Part shown: positions 23,374 to 26,063 of the stretch, in pieces
How positions within the stretch are numbered: the stretch's first letter is position 1
Layout: the number at the start of each line of letters is the position of its first letter
IMG/VR virus record: IMGVR_UViG_3300000117_000144
Coordinates: 4,331-30,393 of that record
Direction: 5' to 3' (one strand)
DNA from: a virus
DNA length: 26,063 nt
Notes under the pieces: generated by a model
What the model was told of the DNA's origin: nothing
Seen by the model: only the letters and a program-made list of their open reading frames with translations
Databases searched by the model: none
Translations under genes and position numbers: made by a program

Positions 23374-26063
23374 TTATTTTTGTGATTTTAAAATTTCTAC
23401 TTCTTCTTTTAATTCTTGTATTGCTTTTACTAATATCGGCACAAGTTTTCCGTAACTCATTTCAAGCTTTTCTTCATTTTCAGCATAAACTAATCTTAAA
23501 GTATCGTTGTCTAATTCTCTAACTTCTTGCGCTATAAATCCAAAGTCTTTTTTACCTTTATTAGCTGAATAAAATTCTACTTCTGTTTCGTTTCCATCTT
23601 CATCAAACTCTGTTCTTGTTTCTGCTCTATTGTCCCATACAAATTCTCTTGGTTGTAAAGCGTCAATAAATGCTAGACCATAGCTTAAATCTTCTATTTC
23701 TGATTTATCTCTTTCGTCTGATAAAGACGTTATAGAAGTAACAGCGCATCGTAAAGCAGTTACGCTTGAATTACCTAAAGTTATTTCGTTATTTACTGAA
23801 TTACTACTTCTTGTTGCACCATTACCTAAAAGAGTATTATTATTTCCTGAACCACCATCTGCTGAATTTCCTACCATTGTATTGTAGTCCCCTGAATTAA
23901 CTCCTGTACCTGCACTTGAACCTATACAAACATTGTAATCTCCACCACCTTCTCTAAAGGCAAGTCTACCTATACCAACATTGTCTCTGCCTGTTATGTT
24001 TTGCCCTGCACGCATTCCAAAGAAACAATTATTAAAATTTGTTGTAAGAGATTCTCCTGCACCTTCTCCAAAAAAAGTATTACTTAATGCAGATGTAGCT
24101 GATTTTCCTGCGTTATTTCCAAAAAAGGTGTTTAGGGTACCACTTGTTAAATTAACTCCTGCATCAATACCTGCGGTAGTGTTGCCTTGTGGATTACCAC
24201 TCAAACTGCTTGGAGATTCGCCAATATATAAAGAAGCAGTATCAACTAAACAATCACTTAAACCATTTAAATCAGATGCACCACCACCACCTGCGGCTTG
24301 TAATTCTAATTTACCAGCACTTGAGTTAAAAGTTAAAACATCTCCGTTACTTGCACCACTTTGAAGACCTGGTATTCTGAAAGATGTTACGCTTGCATTA
24401 CCTAATGTAATTTCATTAGAAACAGTTGCTGAACTTGCATCAGCATCATATCCAATCACAGTGTTATTAGTACCTGTAGTGATTGAATCTCCAGCTTGAT
24501 AACCTACTGCTGTATTATTACCTCCAGTAGTATATATTAAAGCTTGATGACCTAAAACCGCATTATTTGAACCAGCATTATTACCTCTTAAAGTATTTGA
24601 ACCAACAGCGACATTATTAGCGCCAGTACTAGTACCAGTTCCAGACCTTTGTCCTATAAACACGTTTTGAGTACCAGTATTTCCGTAACCAGCTTGATAA
24701 CCTATTATTGTTCTATAAGTTGCGGTTGTACCACTATAGCCAGCTTGGTAACCTATATATGTATTATCTGTTCCAGAAGTTTGAGAATAACCAGCTTGGT
24801 AACCTATTGAAATATGACCAGCAGCACTATTGTTGTTTCTTCCAGCTTCACTACCTATCTGAACAACGTTAGCTGCATTTGTACTATATCCAGCTCTATA
24901 TCCTATAAGAATACTATCATTTAAACCAGTTCCAGAGCTATAAGCAGTTTGATATCCTAAAAGTGTAGACCGACTTCCTCTAGCACTAAGCCCAGCTCTA
25001 TCTCCTATAGCAACATTAGATGTTCCAGTTCCACTAAAAGAACCACCCAAGGCTTGACTTCCTACAGCGGTGTTGGCTGCTCCTGCCTGGTTTTGACCAG
25101 CTTGATATCCTATATAAGTAGTGCCACTACCAGAAGTATTATTTAATCCAGCAAAAGCTCCAACATATGTAACACCACCAGCAAAAGGGTTTAAACCAAA
25201 ATTTTTACCAGCATCATTACCTATAAGGGTATTATTTACTTGTCCTTGTAGACTACTACCAGCATCAATACCAAGAACAGTATTTCCTTGTGGATTTCCA
25301 GATAATCCTGAAGGTACTTCGCCAACATAAAGAGAATCTGTATCAACTAAACAATCAGTTAATCCATTTAAGTCTGTTGCACCACCGCTAACAGTAGTCC
25401 AACTTGCACCAGAGCCTGTTCCGTTAGATGTTAATACTTGACCAGCCGTACCAAAATTAGCACCAGATAATCCTATTTCTCCGTTAGCACCAATTCTAAA
25501 TTCTTCTTGACCACCTGTTGCAAAAGCTATAATATCAGAACCTGGTCTAAACATACCAGTATTGTTGTCTCCAGTATTAAAAAATGTTAAAATTGGATTT
25601 GTTGCGCTTCCGTCAGAAAGTTCAAATTTATTACCTCTAAATTCTACATCATCCCAAATAGTTAAACCATTTTGAAATGAAGTACCAGAAGCATCTCCAA
25701 ATACAACTCTTGTAGTATCAATAATTAATCTATCATTTGTATCATTATAAGTAAAACCTGGTATAGCACCAAAAGCTCCACCATTATTGTACTGAAGTTG
25801 TGTATCACTACCTGCTGGACCTCCAGAGCTTGGAGTTTGTAATTCTAATTTACCTAAAGTAGAATTGTATGTTAGCACATCTCCGTTAGAAGCTCCGCTT
25901 TGTATTCCTGGTATCTGTAAAGTCGTATGACTTGCGTTACCTAATACAATGAAGTTACTTGCACCAACTGGACTTGTTGCGCCGTCCTTACCTATTATTA
26001 TAGTATTATTCCAAGCGCCAGAGTCCTTACCTGCTCTATAGCCAAGTAAAACATTATCTGACC
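23374..26063 (-). CDS. Large modular tail fibre with S74 chaperone (5' end outside window)
   Basis: At least 895 residues are visible. The frame runs to the window edge, so the GTG at 25878 is an internal Val codon, not a start. Numbering from that codon, residues 199-482 are an array of about 16 YadA-like units (NT.IGYQAG type, around 13-20 residues apart), and 566-692 hold about seven more. The two arrays share a linker (DLNGL.DCLVDT.SLY.GE) and a closing EITLGN.SVT block. The C-terminal ~115 residues form a peptidase S74 intramolecular chaperone: SDERDK (720-725), then DFGFIAQEV and a final coiled coil (LVPILVKAIQELKEEVEIL). In this family the chaperone folds the trimer and cleaves itself before the Ser of S-D-x-R-x-K. 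Confidence 0.8.
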   Translation of the reverse strand, partial: SDNVLLGYRAGKDSGAWNNTIIIGKDGATSPVGASNFIVLGNASHTTLQIPGIQSGASNGDVLTYNSTLGKLELQTPSSGGPAGSDTQLQYNNGGAFGAIPGFTYNDTNDRLIIDTTRVVFGDASGTSFQNGLTIWDDVEFRGNKFELSDGSATNPILTFFNTGDNNTGMFRPGSDIIAFATGGQEEFRIGANGEIGLSGANFGTAGQVLTSNGTGSGASWTTVSGGATDLNGLTDCLVDTDSLYVGEVPSGLSGNPQGNTVLGIDAGSSLQGQVNNTLIGNDAGKNFGLNPFAGGVTYVGAFAGLNNTSGSGTTYIGYQAGQNQAGAANTAVGSQALGGSFSGTGTSNVAIGDRAGLSARGSRSTLLGYQTAYSSGTGLNDSILIGYRAGYSTNAANVVQIGSEAGRNNNSAAGHISIGYQAGYSQTSGTDNTYIGYQAGYSGTTATYRTIIGYQAGYGNTGTQNVFIGQRSGTGTSTGANNVAVGSNTLRGNNAGSNNAVLGHQALIYTTGGNNTAVGYQAGDSITTGTNNTVIGYDADASSATVSNEITLGNASVTSFRIPGLQSGASNGDVLTFNSSAGKLELQAAGGGGASDLNGLSDCLVDTASLYIGESPSSLSGNPQGNTTAGIDAGVNLTSGTLNTFFGNNAGKSATSALSNTFFGEGAGESLTTNFNNCFFGMRAGQNITGRDNVGIGRLAFREGGGDYNVCIGSSAGTGVNSGDYNTMVGNSADGGSGNNNTLLGNGATRSSNSVNNEITLGNSSVTALRCAVTSITSLSDERDKSEIEDLSYGLAFIDALQPREFVWDNRAETRTEFDEDGNETEVEFYSANKGKKDFGFIAQEVRELDNDTLRLVYAENEEKLEMSYGKLVPILVKAIQELKEEVEILKSQK
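23803..24183 (-). repeat. Second YadA-like repeat array in fibre (7 units)
   Basis: Coding repeats with consensus N-[TVC]-x-x-G-x-x-A, such as NTFFGNNAG, NTFFGEGAG and NCFFGMRAG, at roughly 14-19 residue spacing. They lie between the second linker and the S74 chaperone. The left-handed beta-roll is the known structure of such repeats in YadA heads; here it is inferred. Confidence 0.7.
24157..24273 (-). repeat. Fibre linker repeat, copy 2
   Basis: Encodes DLNGLSDCLVDTASLYIGES and then NPQGNTTAGIDAG. It is a diverged copy of 25258-25374. With the nearby SGASNGDVLT block (24298-24360, copy at 25837-25899) it defines the boundary between repeat modules. Confidence 0.7.
24433..25284 (-). repeat. 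First YadA-like repeat array in fibre (about 16 units)
   Basis: Coding repeats with the N-[TV]-x-[IV]-G-Y-Q-A-G consensus (NTYIGYQAG, TTYIGYQAG, NTAVGYQAG) at about 13-20 residue spacing. Unit lengths vary, and at DNA level the repeats have diverged, so this is not a recent tandem duplication. A further pair of units is visible upstream, at about 25980-26060. Confidence 0.7.
25258..25374 (-). repeat. Fibre linker repeat, copy 1
   Basis: Encodes DLNGLTDCLVDTDSLYVGEV and then NPQGNTVLGIDAG. Nearly the same protein text as 24157-24273, with more third-position differences at DNA level, which points to selection on the protein. Confidence 0.7.

Noticed and set aside
23981-24364. Plus-strand frame of 127 residues opposite the large fibre
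   Set aside because: Arises from the repeat array read in antisense; pattern repeats with the fibre units and has no independent features.
24433-25284. CRISPR-like array
   Set aside because: Repeats are in frame, vary in length and encode a regular protein motif; there are no near-identical repeats with unique spacers.
25876-25878. GTG as start of the large fibre
   Set aside because: The frame is open upstream to the window edge, and the preceding codons encode the SGASNGD block seen again at 24340-24360, so this is an internal Val codon.

Overview
This window looks like the late (structural and lysis) half of a short-tailed, podovirus-like dsDNA phage of a Bacteroidota (flavobacterial or marine) host. 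Every supported gene lies on the minus strand, so transcription runs from high to low coordinates. The host is inferred from three things: A/T-rich sequence, start codons preceded by A-rich leaders rather than Shine-Dalgarno sites, and a promoter-like core TAT[AC]TTTGTA that fits the Bacteroidota -7 box TAnnTTTG. The order large terminase, portal, acidic scaffold-like protein, major capsid protein, connector/ring proteins, tail tube-like protein and a ~1,480-residue tail protein resembles crAss-like phages and their environmental relatives. No database search was possible, so all family names rest on remembered motifs.

Layout in transcription order. (1) 26063-23374: 3' part of a large modular tail fibre with YadA-like repeat arrays and a C-terminal peptidase S74 chaperone; its start lies outside the window. 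(2) 23353-21496: ten small genes, most overlapping or nearly touching. Most encode short Lys/Arg-rich proteins, several with Cys pairs; five are under 55 residues (25, 36, 47, 51, 52, 53 residues make six under that size). (3) 21492-20232: a small virion-like protein and the lysis cassette, made of a small membrane protein, a T7 lysozyme-type amidase and a GTA-type holin. (4) 20183-18426: a coiled-coil protein, a second fibre-like protein and a conserved small protein. (5) 18429-17588: a protein that reads as two tandem GroES-like units, then a small protein in the usual TerS position. (6) 17583-10252: terminase, portal, scaffold-like protein, major capsid protein. (7) 10184-9432: a protein of unknown role, flanked by two intrinsic terminators. 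(8) 9306-2902: connector/ring protein, tail tube-like protein and giant tail protein. (9) 2887-1: two virion-like proteins, a cupin-like protein and the start of a probable internal (ejection) protein that runs off the window.

The layout suggests punctuated late transcription. Promoter-like elements precede the scaffold/capsid unit, the tail unit, the coiled-coil/fibre-to-portal unit, part of the small-gene cassette and the cupin/ejection unit. Terminators follow the major capsid gene and the next gene. No tRNA, rRNA, CRISPR, IS element, integrase or origin was seen, and no gene-free stretch exceeds 300 bases. The longest true gap is the 125-base interval 9307-9431, which holds a terminator and a promoter-like core.
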